NCBI RefSeq assembly: GCF_016907795.1
Contig: NZ_JAFBCR010000001.1
Span: 1,612,001 to 1,676,000, forward strand
From: Kocuria palustris
GTDB lineage: Bacteria; Actinomycetota; Actinomycetes; Actinomycetales; Micrococcaceae
Length of the DNA: 64,000 nt
Direction: 5' to 3'
Shown: one piece after another, positions 35,665 through 49,760 of the stretch
How the letters are laid out: every line of letters begins with the position of its first letter
Position numbering within the stretch: the stretch's first letter is position 1
Notes under the pieces: model-generated
Databases searched by the model: none
Told to the model about the DNA's origin: nothing
What the model saw: only the letters and a program-made list of their open reading frames with translations
Program-made: the position numbers and the translations under genes

Positions 35665-36318
35665 TCAGCCGTTCGCCGAGACCACGATGTGGCGTCCGGG
35701 GCCCTCGCCCTCCGACTCGGAGTGCATGCCCTCCTCCGCCACGACGTCGTGCACGATCTTGCGCTCGTAGGGGCTCAGCGGGTCCAGGTGCACCGGCTCG
35801 CCGGAGCCCCGCACGCTCTGCACGGCACGACGGGCCAGCTCCCGCAGCTGCTCGGCACGGGCCAGCCGGTGCCCGGCGATATCGAGCACCAGCCGGCTGC
35901 GCTGCTCCGTGCCGGCCAGCACGGCCAGCCGCACGAGCTCCTGGAGAGCCTCGAGCACCTCTCCGTCCTTGCCGACGAGCATGTCGAGGCCGTCATCGCC
36001 CTCCTCCTCCGTCACCACGGAGAGGTAGGTGCGGCCGTTGCGGACCTCGATGTCGATGTCGCCATCCAGATCCGCGAGATCCAGCAGCTCCTCGAGGTAG
36101 TCCGCAGCGACCTCGCCCTCCTCCACGAGGGGGTCGAGCTCGTCGTCATCCTGGTCGCTCTGCTCGGCAGAGGCCGCAGCGGCCTCGTCGTCCTGCGGGA
36201 CGTCCACACCGGCGACGACCGCCGAGGCGTCGACCTTCTGACCGGGCTCCAGGTCCTGGATCTGCACGCCCTCGGGCGCGGAGTCCTGAGCCTGCTCGCT
36301 GTGCTGGTTCTCGCTCAT
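35665..36318 (-). CDS. jag: RNA-binding protein Jag/KhpB (KH and R3H domains)
   Basis: This protein of 217 residues has an acidic N-terminal region of about 65 residues. A KH domain follows (VVTEEEGDDGLDMLVGKDGE carries the GxxG loop variant VGKDG), then an R3H domain (RLVLDIAGHRLARAEQLREL and LDPLSPYERKIVHDVVAEEG). It lies between yidC and rsmG, the conserved place for jag. In other bacteria KhpB binds small and messenger RNAs and affects cell size. It has an ATG preceded by AGGAGAGACG. The acidic leader is longer than in firmicutes. Confidence 0.92.
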   Translation of the reverse strand: MSENQHSEQAQDSAPEGVQIQDLEPGQKVDASAVVAGVDVPQDDEAAAASAEQSDQDDDELDPLVEEGEVAADYLEELLDLADLDGDIDIEVRNGRTYLSVVTEEEGDDGLDMLVGKDGEVLEALQELVRLAVLAGTEQRSRLVLDIAGHRLARAEQLRELARRAVQSVRGSGEPVHLDPLSPYERKIVHDVVAEEGMHSESEGEGPGRHIVVSANG

Positions 36319-36393
36319 TCGTCTCTCCTGACGGAAGTGGTGCAGCAGCCGTCTCGACAGTATGACTCGAGCGGCGCCCTGAGGGGTTCGGTC

Positions 36394-37524
36394 TCAGGAC
36401 CCGGACTTGCCCTTGCCGGACTTCTTGCCGCCCGACGAGCCCTTGGAGACCGGCGACGACGAACCAGTGGTCGACTCCCCGTTGATCACCGGCCCCTGAG
36501 CCTTCTCAGGCTGCTGGACATCGTCCTGGCCGGTCTCGAGCGGGCCCTGGTCCTTGATGCCCTTGGCCTTCTGGCGCTTCTTGCTCATGGGCTGCTGGCG
36601 CTGACCGGCGGCAGCCTTGGCGCGAGCCTCCTCGATCTCGGCCTGGTGCTCCTCCTTGGTCTTGCCGACCGGGGGAAGGCCCTTGGCCTCGCGGCGCTCG
36701 TTGAGCTCGCGCTCGGCCTGCGAGCCGGGAGTGGGGTTGTTGCGGATGACCCAGTACTGCTGGCCCATGGACCACAGGTTGGAGACGGTCCAGTAGATCA
36801 GCACGCCGATCGGGAAGTTGATGCCCGTGATGAGGAAGATGATCGGGAAGATGTAGATGATCATCTGCTGCTGGCGGTACATCGGAGAGTTCTTGGTGGC
36901 CTCCGAGACGTTCTTGGACGCCAGCTGCTTCTGCGAGATGAACATGGTGACCGTCATGGCCACCACCAGCAGGGCCGCGATGATGATCGTGGCGGTGTGG
37001 TTGCCGTCGCCGGGCGAGCGCAGCGTGGAGAACAGCGGGGCGCCGAACAGGGTGCCGTCGTAGAACTGGTGGACCTTGTCCGAGGACAGGACCAGGATCC
37101 CCTCGTCCCGCTCGGCAGCGCCGGTCACGCCGTTGAGCACCTGGAACAGGCCGAAGAAGATCGGCATCTGGGCGATGATCGGCAGGCAGGAGGCCAGGGG
37201 ATTGACCCCGTGCTCCTTGTACAGGGCCATCTGCTCCTGGGCCATGGCCTGGCGCGAGACCTGGTCCTTCTTGCCCTTGTACTTGGCCTGCAGCTTGGCC
37301 ATCTGCGGCTGGATCTCCTGCATGCCGCGCATGGAGCGGATCTGGCGCAGGAACAGCGGGATGGTCAGGGTTCGCATGACCAGGGTCAGGCCCACGATGG
37401 CCAGGACCCAGGTCCATCCGCTCGCCGCATCCAGCCCGATGAGGGTGAACAGCTCGTGGAAGAGCCACAGGACCGCCGAGACGACCCATTTGAAGGGCCA
37501 GAGGATGATGTCGAAGATGTTCAT
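36394..37524 (-). CDS. yidC: membrane protein insertase YidC
   Basis: YidC inserts and folds membrane proteins, alone or with Sec. The protein (376 residues) begins MNIFDIILWPFKWVVSAVLW, the first of five helices, and has no large extracytoplasmic domain, as in Gram-positives. TLVMRTLTIPLFLRQIRSMR contains the conserved arginine of the hydrophilic groove. LASCLPIIAQMPIFFGLFQV and INFPIGVLIYWTVSNLWSMG are the later core helices. The last 90 residues are Lys/Gly/Ser-rich and probably bind ribosomes or rRNA. The ATG overlaps the yidD stop (ATGA). Confidence 0.96.
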   Translation of the reverse strand: MNIFDIILWPFKWVVSAVLWLFHELFTLIGLDAASGWTWVLAIVGLTLVMRTLTIPLFLRQIRSMRGMQEIQPQMAKLQAKYKGKKDQVSRQAMAQEQMALYKEHGVNPLASCLPIIAQMPIFFGLFQVLNGVTGAAERDEGILVLSSDKVHQFYDGTLFGAPLFSTLRSPGDGNHTATIIIAALLVVAMTVTMFISQKQLASKNVSEATKNSPMYRQQQMIIYIFPIIFLITGINFPIGVLIYWTVSNLWSMGQQYWVIRNNPTPGSQAERELNERREAKGLPPVGKTKEEHQAEIEEARAKAAAGQRQQPMSKKRQKAKGIKDQGPLETGQDDVQQPEKAQGPVINGESTTGSSSPVSKGSSGGKKSGKGKSGS

Positions 37525-38033
37525 CGTGAGGAAGCTCCTTGAGCCGTCTGCGCGGCAGCCGGGTCTGCGCCGTGCTGGCGCGCGGACGTGGTCTCGTGTG
37601 CCGGATCGCGGGGTGTCAGCACCGCTGCGCGATCGGCGGGTGTGGGGTGGTTGAGCAGGATGATCCGCGGCAGCTCGGTCTCCGAGGAGAACCGGCGGCC
37701 GCCCTGCGGCACCCTGTCGATTCCGCCCGCCGCCCAGGGATGGCACCTGAGCAGTCGTCGCACGGTCAAACCTAGGCCCCGGACCGCCCCGTGGCGAACC
37801 ACGGACTCGAGGCCGTAGGCCGAGCAGGTGGGGAAGTGCCTGCAGACGTCCCCGTAGAGCGGGGAGATCAGCATGCGGTAGAGCTTCAGACCCGCGATGA
37901 TCAGGTTCTGCGGCAGCAGCCACACCGCCTGGACCGCACCCCGGGGGCGCACGAAGTCCGACGGTGCCTGCTCCCAGAGCTGCTCCTCATCCAGGACAGG
38001 ATGCTGATGGCCGAGGCCCTGCGCGGTGCTCAT
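37521..38033 (-). CDS. yidD: membrane protein insertion efficiency factor YidD, extended form
   Basis: YidD is a small membrane-associated protein that helps insertion by YidC. The family core lies at residues 40-110: LKLYRMLISPLYGDVCRHFP, then TCSAYGLESVVRHGAVRG and RRLLRCHPWAAGGIDRVP. It contains the conserved cysteines. The total length of 170 residues is about double the usual 70-90. About 35 extra residues precede and 60 follow the core. It overlaps rnpA upstream and yidC downstream by ATGA. The extensions are polar with no known domain. Confidence 0.9.
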   Translation of the reverse strand: MSTAQGLGHQHPVLDEEQLWEQAPSDFVRPRGAVQAVWLLPQNLIIAGLKLYRMLISPLYGDVCRHFPTCSAYGLESVVRHGAVRGLGLTVRRLLRCHPWAAGGIDRVPQGGRRFSSETELPRIILLNHPTPADRAAVLTPRDPAHETTSARQHGADPAAAQTAQGASSR

Positions 38034-38383
38034 GCCGGCACCTCGGCCTTGCTCGCGGCCTTGCGCCAGGCGGATTCCCAGTCCCGCCGCAGCTCGGCGA
38101 AGTCGGCCTCTGCCGAGGCGGGCAGGGCCCGCACCACGACGTCGAAGCCGGCTGGGCTGCCCTGGATCGTCATCCCGACGAGCTCGCGCAGCCGCCGCTT
38201 CACGAGATTGCGGCAGACCGCATTGCCGACCCGCTTGGATACCACAAAGCCCGCCCGGGACGGCTGGTCCCCGGACGTGGCGCGCACATAGACGACGACG
38301 TTCCGGCGCCCCTGTCGGGCACCGGAACGTGTGGTCGCTGCGAAGTGCGTGGAGGTGCGCATCCTGTGCTGTGCGGGAAGCAC
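38030..38383 (-). CDS. rnpA: ribonuclease P protein component
   Basis: RnpA is the protein subunit of RNase P and helps the catalytic RNA cut pre-tRNA leaders. The 117 residues contain the signature AGFVVSKRVGNAVCRNLVKR followed by RLRELV, the RNR motif that binds RNA, near residue 50. It lies between rpmH and yidD, overlapping the latter by ATGA. The start is at MLPAQHRMRTSTHFAATTRS, which is normal for the family. No RNase P RNA gene is in this window. Confidence 0.95.
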   Translation of the reverse strand: MLPAQHRMRTSTHFAATTRSGARQGRRNVVVYVRATSGDQPSRAGFVVSKRVGNAVCRNLVKRRLRELVGMTIQGSPAGFDVVVRALPASAEADFAELRRDWESAWRKAASKAEVPA

Positions 38384-38470
38384 GCGCTCACCCCTTCGGT
38401 CTCGGCGGCGTCTGCGGACCGGGGCTCTGCTGAGCAGAGGCCGTCGGATCCGCGAGGGCGACGAGAGGGC

Positions 38471-38608
38471 TCAGGCAGAGAGGGAGGCGCGGCCCTTGGC
38501 GCGGCGCGCCGAGAGGATGCCGCGGCCGGCGCGGGTGCGCATGCGGGCGCGGAAGCCGTGCTTCTTGGCGCGACGACGGTTGTTCGGCTGGAACGTGCGC
38601 TTGCTCAT
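38471..38608 (-). CDS. rpmH: 50S ribosomal protein L34
   Basis: L34 is a very small, basic ribosomal protein of 45 residues. It starts [20 protein letters not shown], the universal L34 pattern, and continues with [20 protein letters not shown] lies before the ATG. It is the first gene of the leftward unit rpmH-rnpA-yidD-yidC-jag-rsmG-parA and lies divergent from dnaA. This is the standard marker of the dnaA neighbourhood. Confidence 0.98.
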   Translation of the reverse strand: MSKRTFQPNNRRRAKKHGFRARMRTRAGRGILSARRAKGRASLSA

Positions 38609-38794
38609 TGATCTTCTCCGGATGCAGGACGGGCGTGCCCCTGCCCTGTGCGGATCCGGCGCACGCTGCCCGTGCAGAGCACGAGCGCGCAGCAGGCCGT
38701 CCGCCTGAGGAAGGGGTCCACCGCTGTGGTGGTCGATGGCTGTGCCGCCGCGAGGCGCATGGCGCCGGGCGCAGGTCAGACACAGGACTGATCG

Positions 38795-38823
38795 ATTGTA
38801 GGCGCGGCGAGTGGGACGGTCAA
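38795..38823 (-). promoter_or_regulatory. strong promoter of the rpmH-rnpA-yidD-yidC unit
   Basis: On the minus strand TTGACC and TACAAT are separated by exactly 17 bases, five matches of six in each box. The leader to the rpmH start is about 186 bases. No terminator is visible in the leader. Confidence 0.8.
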
Positions 38824-38880
38824 CCGAACCGACGGTGACCGCCTCTCGCCCACATGCTGTGCACGTCTTCCGGAAATTCC

Positions 38881-39066
38881 TGTGGATAACCGGATCCCCG
38901 TCCTTGCCAGCAACGGTGCGCTCTCGCTCGTGTAACTACACGATTGTAGTTCTTTTCGGCCCCGATCGGGGCTAGGTCGGGGCTTTGAACGTGCTCTACG
39001 CTGAACCCTCGCGCTCGAGCCCCGAGCCGCTGTCCACCGCTGTGAACAACTCTGTGGATGACCGGT
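38881..39066. promoter_or_regulatory. dnaA upstream control region with DnaA boxes
   Basis: The region between the rpmH promoter and the dnaA start holds TGTGGATAA at 38881-38889 (a perfect DnaA box). Further boxes lie near 39030-39060 (TGTCCACCG, TGTGAACAA, TGTGGATGA). It also includes the palindrome at 38929-38942. DnaA autoregulation is the likely function. The exact promoter is not clear to me. Confidence 0.7.
38929..38942. promoter_or_regulatory. palindrome CGTGTAACTACACG upstream of dnaA
   Basis: A 14-base near-perfect palindrome. Its twin, CGTGTAATTACACG, is in the dnaA-dnaN gap (41307-41320). A second inverted repeat, AACTACA/TGTAGTT, overlaps it (38934-38951). Probably the site of an unknown regulator. 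Confidence 0.5.
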
Positions 39067-39131
39067 CGCGAGCGCACCCGGGCACCCGCCCGGAGCCGAC
39101 ATCGCCCCCGAATCCCGGAGTCCCCGCCACC

Positions 39132-40835
39132 GTGAGTCCTCAGCAGAATCCGGAGCTCGACGCCCGTTGGGCCGAATGCGTCCGCGCCATGACCGAGGAC
39201 CCGCAGATCTCCCCGCGTCACCGCGGCTTCCTGCGCCTGGCCAAGCCCCGGGGCCTCATGGGCACCACGCTGCTGATCGCCGTGCCGAACGAGCTGACCC
39301 GCGAGGTCCTGCAGTCCAAGATCGCGCCGGCCTTCAACCAGGCGGTCACGAACTCCTTCGGCAAGGACACCCTGGTCGCTCTGGTGGTGGACACCGACCT
39401 GGAGGAGGTCTCCGAGCAGGAGATCGAGTCCGCGTCCCGGGCCTCGCTGCCGCCGCTGAACGAGCTCGAGGCCGAGCGCGGCCACACCGCGCCGCCGGCT
39501 GCCCAGGAGGAGACCGAGCAGGACTCCCTGTCCACCACGAGCTCCGAGTACTCAGGGGCCGTGAACACCTTCAGCTCGCCGTCGCCGCGACCGCCGGCGC
39601 CGCGGCCCTCCGCACCGGAGCCGGCCCGACGCCCCCTGCCCGGGCAGCCCGCGCCGCAGGACACCGCCTCCGCGCAGAGCACCGGAGAGGCCGCAGTCGG
39701 GGAGACCGGACCTCAGGACACCTTCGTCCCCGCCGCTGTCCCGGGCCGCTCGGCTGCGGAGGACCACGGCACGGCCGGTGCGGCCTCGGCCGAATGGGAT
39801 TCGAGCGCTCGGCTGAACCCCAAGTACGTCTTCGAGTCGTTCGTCATCGGCCAGTCCAACCGCTTCGCCCACGCGGCGGCCTTCGCGGTCTCCGAGACGC
39901 CGGCCAAGGCATATAACCCGCTGTTCATATACGGGGATTCAGGGCTCGGCAAGACCCACCTGCTGCACGCGATCGGGCACTACGCCAAACGGCTCTACCC
40001 CGGCATCGCGGTGCGCTACGTGAACTCGGAGGAGTTCACCAACGACTTCATCAACTCGATCCGCGACGACGAGGGCTCCTCCTTCAAGGAGATCTACCGC
40101 AACGTCGACATGCTGCTGATCGACGACATCCAGTTCCTGGCGGGCAAGGAGCACACGCAGGAGGAGTTCTTCCACACCTTCAACGCGCTGCACAACCACG
40201 AGAAGCAGATCGTGATCACCTCCGATCTGCCGCCGAAGCAGCTCACGGGATTCGCCGATCGCATGCGCTCGCGCTTCGAGTGGGGACTGATCACCGACGT
40301 CCAGCCGCCCGAGCTCGAGACCCGCATCGCCATCCTGCGCAAGAAGGCCGATGCCGACGGCACCCAGGCCCCGCCCGAGGTCCTGGAGTACATCGCCTCG
40401 CACATCTCCACGAACATCCGCGAGCTCGAGGGCGCCCTCATCCGCGTCACGGCCTTCGCCTCCCTGAACAAGCAGGACGTGGACCTGCCCCTTGCCGAGC
40501 TCGTGCTCAAGGACCTGATCACCGACGACGACGGCGAGATCACCGCCGCCACGATCCTGGGGCAGACCGCCGCCTACTTCGACATCTCGCTGGACGAGCT
40601 GAAGTCCAAGTCCCGCACGCGCACGCTGGTCACGGCCCGGCAGATCGCCATGTACCTGCTGCGCGAGCTCACGGACATGTCCCTGCCCAAGATCGGACAG
40701 GAGCTCGGCGGCCGCGACCACACCACGGTCATGCACGCCGATCGCAAGATCCGGACGCTGATGGCCGAGCGCCGGCAGATCTTCAACCAGGTCACCGAGC
40801 TCACCAACCGGATCAAGCAGCAGCGCCACAGCTGA
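39132..40835 (+). CDS. dnaA: chromosomal replication initiator protein DnaA
   Basis: DnaA binds DnaA boxes at oriC, melts DNA and loads DnaB. The protein has 567 residues. Domain I starts [21 protein letters not shown] Pro/Ser/Thr-rich linker lies at about 95-230. The AAA+ core has Walker [19 protein letters not shown] and Walker [21 protein letters not shown]. The DNA-binding domain carries [18 protein letters not shown] chose the GTG at 39132 ([15 protein letters not shown] follows). The frame is open to 38985, but that part contains DnaA boxes and has no family similarity. A CGGAG ribosome site lies upstream at somewhat long distance. Confidence 0.95.
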   Translation: MSPQQNPELDARWAECVRAMTEDPQISPRHRGFLRLAKPRGLMGTTLLIAVPNELTREVLQSKIAPAFNQAVTNSFGKDTLVALVVDTDLEEVSEQEIESASRASLPPLNELEAERGHTAPPAAQEETEQDSLSTTSSEYSGAVNTFSSPSPRPPAPRPSAPEPARRPLPGQPAPQDTASAQSTGEAAVGETGPQDTFVPAAVPGRSAAEDHGTAGAASAEWDSSARLNPKYVFESFVIGQSNRFAHAAAFAVSETPAKAYNPLFIYGDSGLGKTHLLHAIGHYAKRLYPGIAVRYVNSEEFTNDFINSIRDDEGSSFKEIYRNVDMLLIDDIQFLAGKEHTQEEFFHTFNALHNHEKQIVITSDLPPKQLTGFADRMRSRFEWGLITDVQPPELETRIAILRKKADADGTQAPPEVLEYIASHISTNIRELEGALIRVTAFASLNKQDVDLPLAELVLKDLITDDDGEITAATILGQTAAYFDISLDELKSKSRTRTLVTARQIAMYLLRELTDMSLPKIGQELGGRDHTTVMHADRKIRTLMAERRQIFNQVTELTNRIKQQRHS

Positions 40836-40919
40836 TCCGCAACGCAGCCCATGCGCTGCGCTCTGCCTCATCCCTTCAGGCCCCGGGCCCGCACGAGCGG
40901 ACCCGGGGCCTGCGTCGAT

Positions 40920-41270
40920 CTCCGGTCATCCACAGGACGGCGCGGCGCGGATGCGGGCTGCGAAACCCGTTCTCCACAGCTGTGGGAAGCCCTGTGGACA
41001 GGCTGTGCACGACACGATTCCACCGGTTGTGGACAGCACTGTGGAGAGAACCGCGATCGCGGTGGACAGTCGAGGCAGATCCGGGGATCGGCCTGTGCAC
41101 GGGCCCGGAATGACAAGAATGTGATTACACAGGCACGGGGCGGTCCGTGGATGGCGGTGCACAGCCGACCCACAGCCATGATCCGCGCCAGATCAGCCGA
41201 TCAGGGTTTTTTCCACAAGATCCACAGCGGTTATGAACACTACTGTCCATTAATACCTCCCGCCGGACAA
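40920..41270. other. oriC: origin of replication oriC
   Basis: The dnaA-dnaN gap (40836-41556) contains many DnaA-box-like sequences in both orientations. Examples are TCATCCACAGG at 40926, TTCTCCACAG at 40971, CCTGTGGACAGG at 40991, GTTGTGGACAG near 41027 and TTTTTTCCACAAG at 41207. The 3' side has the most AT-rich stretch (GGTTATGAACAC through CATTAATACC, about 41229-41260), a candidate unwinding element. No gene is present. The arrangement and position match actinobacterial origins. Confidence 0.9.
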
Positions 41271-41306
41271 CGAATGCCCTGACGCCCGATCCGGACCCGG
41301 CGAGCT

Positions 41307-41320
41307 CGTGTAATTACACG
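41307..41320. promoter_or_regulatory. perfect palindrome CGTGTAATTACACG between oriC and dnaN
   Basis: A perfect 14-base palindrome, 237 bases before dnaN, matching the site upstream of dnaA except for one central base. A partial copy, CGTGTAATT, is in the DnaA-box cluster at 55911. The binding protein is unknown. Confidence 0.5.
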
Positions 41321-41556
41321 TTCAGCCGCACCGAGAGCTGTTCGCTGCCTGCCTCGAGCAGGTCACGGGGCTCCACACCTCCAGGATTCTTGGAATTACA
41401 GAAAGCCGGATCCACCGAAGCGCCTCTGCGACTCCCCGGTCTGCTCCGGCAGATGGCACAGGGCACAGCGCGCCGATAGCATGCTGTCGTCGTCTGTCCG
41501 GACCTCCGCACCGGACGCCGCGCGGACGACATCTGCGAACGAAAGGCGCCCCCACC

Positions 41557-42681
41557 GTGAAGTTCTCCGTCGAACGCGACGTTCTGGCCGAGGCCGTGAC
41601 CTGGACCGCCCGGTCACTGTCCCCTCGCCCGCCCGTCCCGGTGCTCTCCGGTCTGCTGCTCAAGGCGGATAACGGGCAGGTCTCCCTGGCCGGATTCGAC
41701 TACGAGATCTCCTCTCGGGTCTCGATCGACGCCCAGATCGAGGAGGAGGGCACCGCTCTGGTCTCCGGCCGCCTGCTGGCAGACATCTGCCGCTCGCTGC
41801 CCTCGGCTCCCGTGGACGTCATCACGGATGACGGCAAGCTGACGCTGATCTGCCGCTCGTCTCGGTTCAACCTGGCGGCCATGCCCGTGCAGGACTACCC
41901 CGAGCTGCCCGGCCTGCCCGAGGTCTCAGGCGTCATCGACGGCGCTGAGTTCGCCCAGGCCGTCGCGCAGGTCAACATCGCCGCCTCCAAGGACGACACC
42001 CTGCCGATCCTCACCGGCGTCCGGATCGAGATCGACGGCGAGCGGATGACCCTGCTGGCCACCGACCGCTACCGCCTGGCCATGCGCGAGCTCACCTGGC
42101 GCCCCAACAGCAGCTCGCTGCAGACGGCTGCGCTGATCAAGGCCAAGACGCTCAACGACGTCGCCAAGACCCTCGGCCCGGCCGGTGAGCTGAACCTCGC
42201 CCTGTCGGACAGCACGGAGCTGGTGGGCTTCGAGTCCGGCGGCCGCCGCACCACCTCGCTGCTGATCGACGGCGAGTACCCCAAGATCCGCTCGCTGTTC
42301 CCCGAGTCCACGCCCATCACCGCCTCGGTGCGCACCTCCGAGCTGGTGGAGGCCGTGCGCCGCGTGTCCCTGGTGGCCGAGCGCAACACCCCGGTCCGTC
42401 TGGCCTTCACGGACGGCCAGGTGGCCCTGGATGCCGGCACCGGCGAGGACGCCCAGGCCTCCGAGGTCATCGAGGCCAACCTCCAGGGCGAGGACATCAC
42501 CGTCGCCTTCAATCCCACGTACCTCTCGGAGGGCCTGCACGCCTTCCACTCCGAGTACGTGCGCTTCTCCTTCACCGCTCCGCCCAAGCCGGCAGTTCTC
42601 TCGGCGCAGAAGGAGCAGGACGGGGACGACGACGTCGCCTACCGGTACCTGCTGATGCCGGTCCGCCTCCCCAGCTCCTGA
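41557..42681 (+). CDS. dnaN: DNA polymerase III beta sliding clamp
   Basis: The beta clamp is a ring-shaped dimer that tethers polymerase III to DNA. The 374 residues begin MKFSVERDVLAEAVTWTARS with a GTG start preceded by AAAGG. DKDDTLPILTGVRIEIDGE-like sequence (seen as ASKDDTLPILTGVRIEI) and LATDRYRLAMRELTW are conserved in domain II. The C-terminal end YRYLLMPVRLPS matches the peptide-pocket strand of other clamps. The length is standard. It follows oriC and precedes recF by 13 bases. Confidence 0.97.
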   Translation: MKFSVERDVLAEAVTWTARSLSPRPPVPVLSGLLLKADNGQVSLAGFDYEISSRVSIDAQIEEEGTALVSGRLLADICRSLPSAPVDVITDDGKLTLICRSSRFNLAAMPVQDYPELPGLPEVSGVIDGAEFAQAVAQVNIAASKDDTLPILTGVRIEIDGERMTLLATDRYRLAMRELTWRPNSSSLQTAALIKAKTLNDVAKTLGPAGELNLALSDSTELVGFESGGRRTTSLLIDGEYPKIRSLFPESTPITASVRTSELVEAVRRVSLVAERNTPVRLAFTDGQVALDAGTGEDAQASEVIEANLQGEDITVAFNPTYLSEGLHAFHSEYVRFSFTAPPKPAVLSAQKEQDGDDDVAYRYLLMPVRLPSS

Positions 42682-42694
42682 GCCCCGGACCTGC

Positions 42695-43882
42695 GTGCAC
42701 GTCGACTCCCTCTCCCTCGCGGACTTCCGCAGCTATGAGCAGCTCCAGCTCGAGCTGACCCCCGGGATCACGGTCCTGCTGGGGCCCAACGGGGTGGGCA
42801 AGACCAACGTGGTCGAGGCGATCGACTACGCCGCCACGCTGGCCTCGCATCGGGTCAGCGGCAATGCCCCGCTGCACCGAGCAGGCACCGAGCGCGCCAT
42901 GATCCGCACGGGGATCCGCAGGGCCGGGCACCGCACGAACCTCGAGTTCACTCTGAGCGAGGGCCGTGCTCCCACGGTGCGGATCAACCGAGGCGGCTCG
43001 GTCCGCGCCCGAGAGGCCCTGGGCATCCTGCGCACCGTGCTGTTCTCCCCGGAGGACCTCGCGCTGATCAAGGGCGAGCCCTCCGGGCGCCGGGCGTTCC
43101 TGGACGTGCTGGGCTCCTCCATGCGTCCGGCCCTGGCCGGGGTCATCTCCGACTACGAGAAGACCGTGCGCCAGCGCAACGCCCTGCTGAAATCGGCGCG
43201 GAAGGCCGGGCGCTTCACCCAGGCGCACGAGGCCACTCTCAGCGCTTGGAACGACCAGCTGGCGACCTATGGGGCCGCGGTCCTGCAGTCTCGTCTGCAG
43301 CTCGTCCTCGCTCTCGAGCCCGAGGTCCGCCGCGCCTACAGCAGCCTCTCCGACGGTCCCCGGATGCCCCGGCTGCGGTACCGCTCCTCGATCCTCCCGG
43401 AGAGCGCAGACGGTCGGGTCGATCAGCTTGCCCATTTCAGCACCGCGGATCTGCGCGAGCTGATGCTCCAGGCCTGCGCGGAGGCCCAGGACCAGGAGAT
43501 CGAGCGGGCGGTGTCCCTGGTGGGACCGCATCGCGACGAGCTCGAGATCCAGCTCGGCGATCTGCCGGCCCGCGGCTACGCCTCCCACGGCGAGATGTGG
43601 TCCTGCGCCCTGTCCCTGCGGCTGGGCTCCTGGTACGTGCACCTGGACGACGACCGCTCCGAGGGCTCCTCCCCCGTGCTGATCCTCGACGACGTCTTCG
43701 CCGAGCTCGACGCCCAGCGCCGCAGCCGCCTGGCCGACATGGTCTCGGAGGCCGAGCAGGTGCTGGTGACCGCCGCCGTGGAGGAGGACGTCCCGCAGGA
43801 GCTGCTGGATGCCGATTCGGGGCTCACCCTGGTGCGCGTGAGCCCGGGCAAGGCCGTCGTCGATCCCGGATCCCGCACGTGA
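42695..43882 (+). CDS. recF: DNA replication and repair protein RecF
   Basis: RecF is an SMC-like ATPase that helps load RecA at gaps. The Walker A motif is VLLGPNGVGKTNVVEAIDYA near residue 30. The signature and Walker B are late: SHGEMWSCALSLRLGSWYVH (normally S-x-G-Q/E) and PVLILDDVFAELDAQRRSRL. The length is 395 residues. The GTG at 42695 has only a weak ribosome site, and translation is probably coupled to dnaN. The stop overlaps the next start (GTGA). A few residues in the ABC signature differ from E. coli but fit actinobacterial RecF. Confidence 0.95.
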   Translation: MHVDSLSLADFRSYEQLQLELTPGITVLLGPNGVGKTNVVEAIDYAATLASHRVSGNAPLHRAGTERAMIRTGIRRAGHRTNLEFTLSEGRAPTVRINRGGSVRAREALGILRTVLFSPEDLALIKGEPSGRRAFLDVLGSSMRPALAGVISDYEKTVRQRNALLKSARKAGRFTQAHEATLSAWNDQLATYGAAVLQSRLQLVLALEPEVRRAYSSLSDGPRMPRLRYRSSILPESADGRVDQLAHFSTADLRELMLQACAEAQDQEIERAVSLVGPHRDELEIQLGDLPARGYASHGEMWSCALSLRLGSWYVHLDDDRSEGSSPVLILDDVFAELDAQRRSRLADMVSEAEQVLVTAAVEEDVPQELLDADSGLTLVRVSPGKAVVDPGSRT

Positions 43883-44484
43883 TCCCCGCCCAGCAGCCGC
43901 GCGCCGAGCGCGACCGCGACATCGTCGATCCGGCCGCCGCCGCCCTGATGCGCGTGCGCCGGGGCGCCGAGGCCCGCGGCGAGGGACGGCTTCACGGCGC
44001 TGCGGCCAAGGCCAACCTGCGCAGCTTCGGCGCTGCCATGGAGGCGCTCACCGCCAGTCCCGTGCGCCGCCGGGACGCCGAGCGCGATCCGCGGCAGCTG
44101 GGCGGCTATTCGGGCGCCGGAGACTCGCCGCGGGATCCGCAGGGCATCGGCGGGGTCATGGATCGCCTGGTCTCCGGACGCGGCTGGCGGACCCCGGTCG
44201 CCGTCGGGTCGGTCATGACCCTGTGGCCGGAGCTGGTGGGGGCGTACGTGGCCGAGCACTGCGTGCCGGAGTCCTTCGAGGACACCGTGCTGCGCGTGCG
44301 ATGCTCGTCCACCGCCCAGGCCGCCAACATGCGGATGCTGCAGTCCCAAGTGCTGTCGACCATCGAGAAGCGCCTGGGCCCGGGCATCGTCACGCGCCTG
44401 GACATCGTGGGCCCGGCGGCCCCCAGCTGGCGCAAGGGCCGGCGCTCGATCCGCGGCCGCGGGCCCCGCGACACCTACGGCTGA
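43879..44484 (+). CDS. dciA: DUF721 protein, DciA-type helicase operator
   Basis: This 201-residue protein sits between recF and gyrB, as Rv0004 does in mycobacteria. The DUF721 core lies in the C-terminal half: WRTPVAVGSVMTLWPELVGA, then HCVPESFEDTVLRVRCSSTA and LQSQVLSTIEKRLGPGIVTR. DciA is the ancestral loader or operator of DnaB in bacteria without DnaC or DnaI. dnaB is at 8.4 kb in the same window. The GTG overlaps the recF stop by four bases. The N-terminal 90 residues are arginine-rich and probably disordered. Confidence 0.88.
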   Translation: MIPAQQPRAERDRDIVDPAAAALMRVRRGAEARGEGRLHGAAAKANLRSFGAAMEALTASPVRRRDAERDPRQLGGYSGAGDSPRDPQGIGGVMDRLVSGRGWRTPVAVGSVMTLWPELVGAYVAEHCVPESFEDTVLRVRCSSTAQAANMRMLQSQVLSTIEKRLGPGIVTRLDIVGPAAPSWRKGRRSIRGRGPRDTYG

Positions 44485-46970
<2,486 letters not shown>

Positions 46971-46981
46971 TCGCAACGGAG

Positions 46982-47003
46982 CATATGCCGACTGCGGCAT
47001 ATG
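46982..47003 (+). other. hairpin between gyrB and gyrA
   Basis: CATATGCCG and CGGCATATG form a perfect 9-bp stem with the loop ACTG, 11 bases after the gyrB stop. No T-run follows, so it may stabilise the gyrB mRNA end or reduce read-through to gyrA. Confidence 0.5.
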
Positions 47004-47120
47004 TGCCCGTCGCCGCCTCCATGGCGGTGGCCGGCGGATCAGTCTCGAGCACCACGGCCCAGCGGCCGAGCAGACGCACAGACGCCCGCGGGCGTCGGGA
47101 GAAGGACGGGAAGCGCACGA

Positions 47121-49756
<2,636 letters not shown>

Positions 49757-49760
<4 letters not shown>

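Noticed and set aside
38000-38620. RNase P RNA or SRP RNA near rnpA
   Set aside because: No conserved core sequences were seen; the DNA is occupied by rnpA and rpmH.
38985-39131. Upstream extension of dnaA to a TTG at 38985
   Set aside because: The extra 49 codons have no similarity to DnaA, contain DnaA boxes that suit a promoter region, and the conserved domain I begins after the GTG at 39132.
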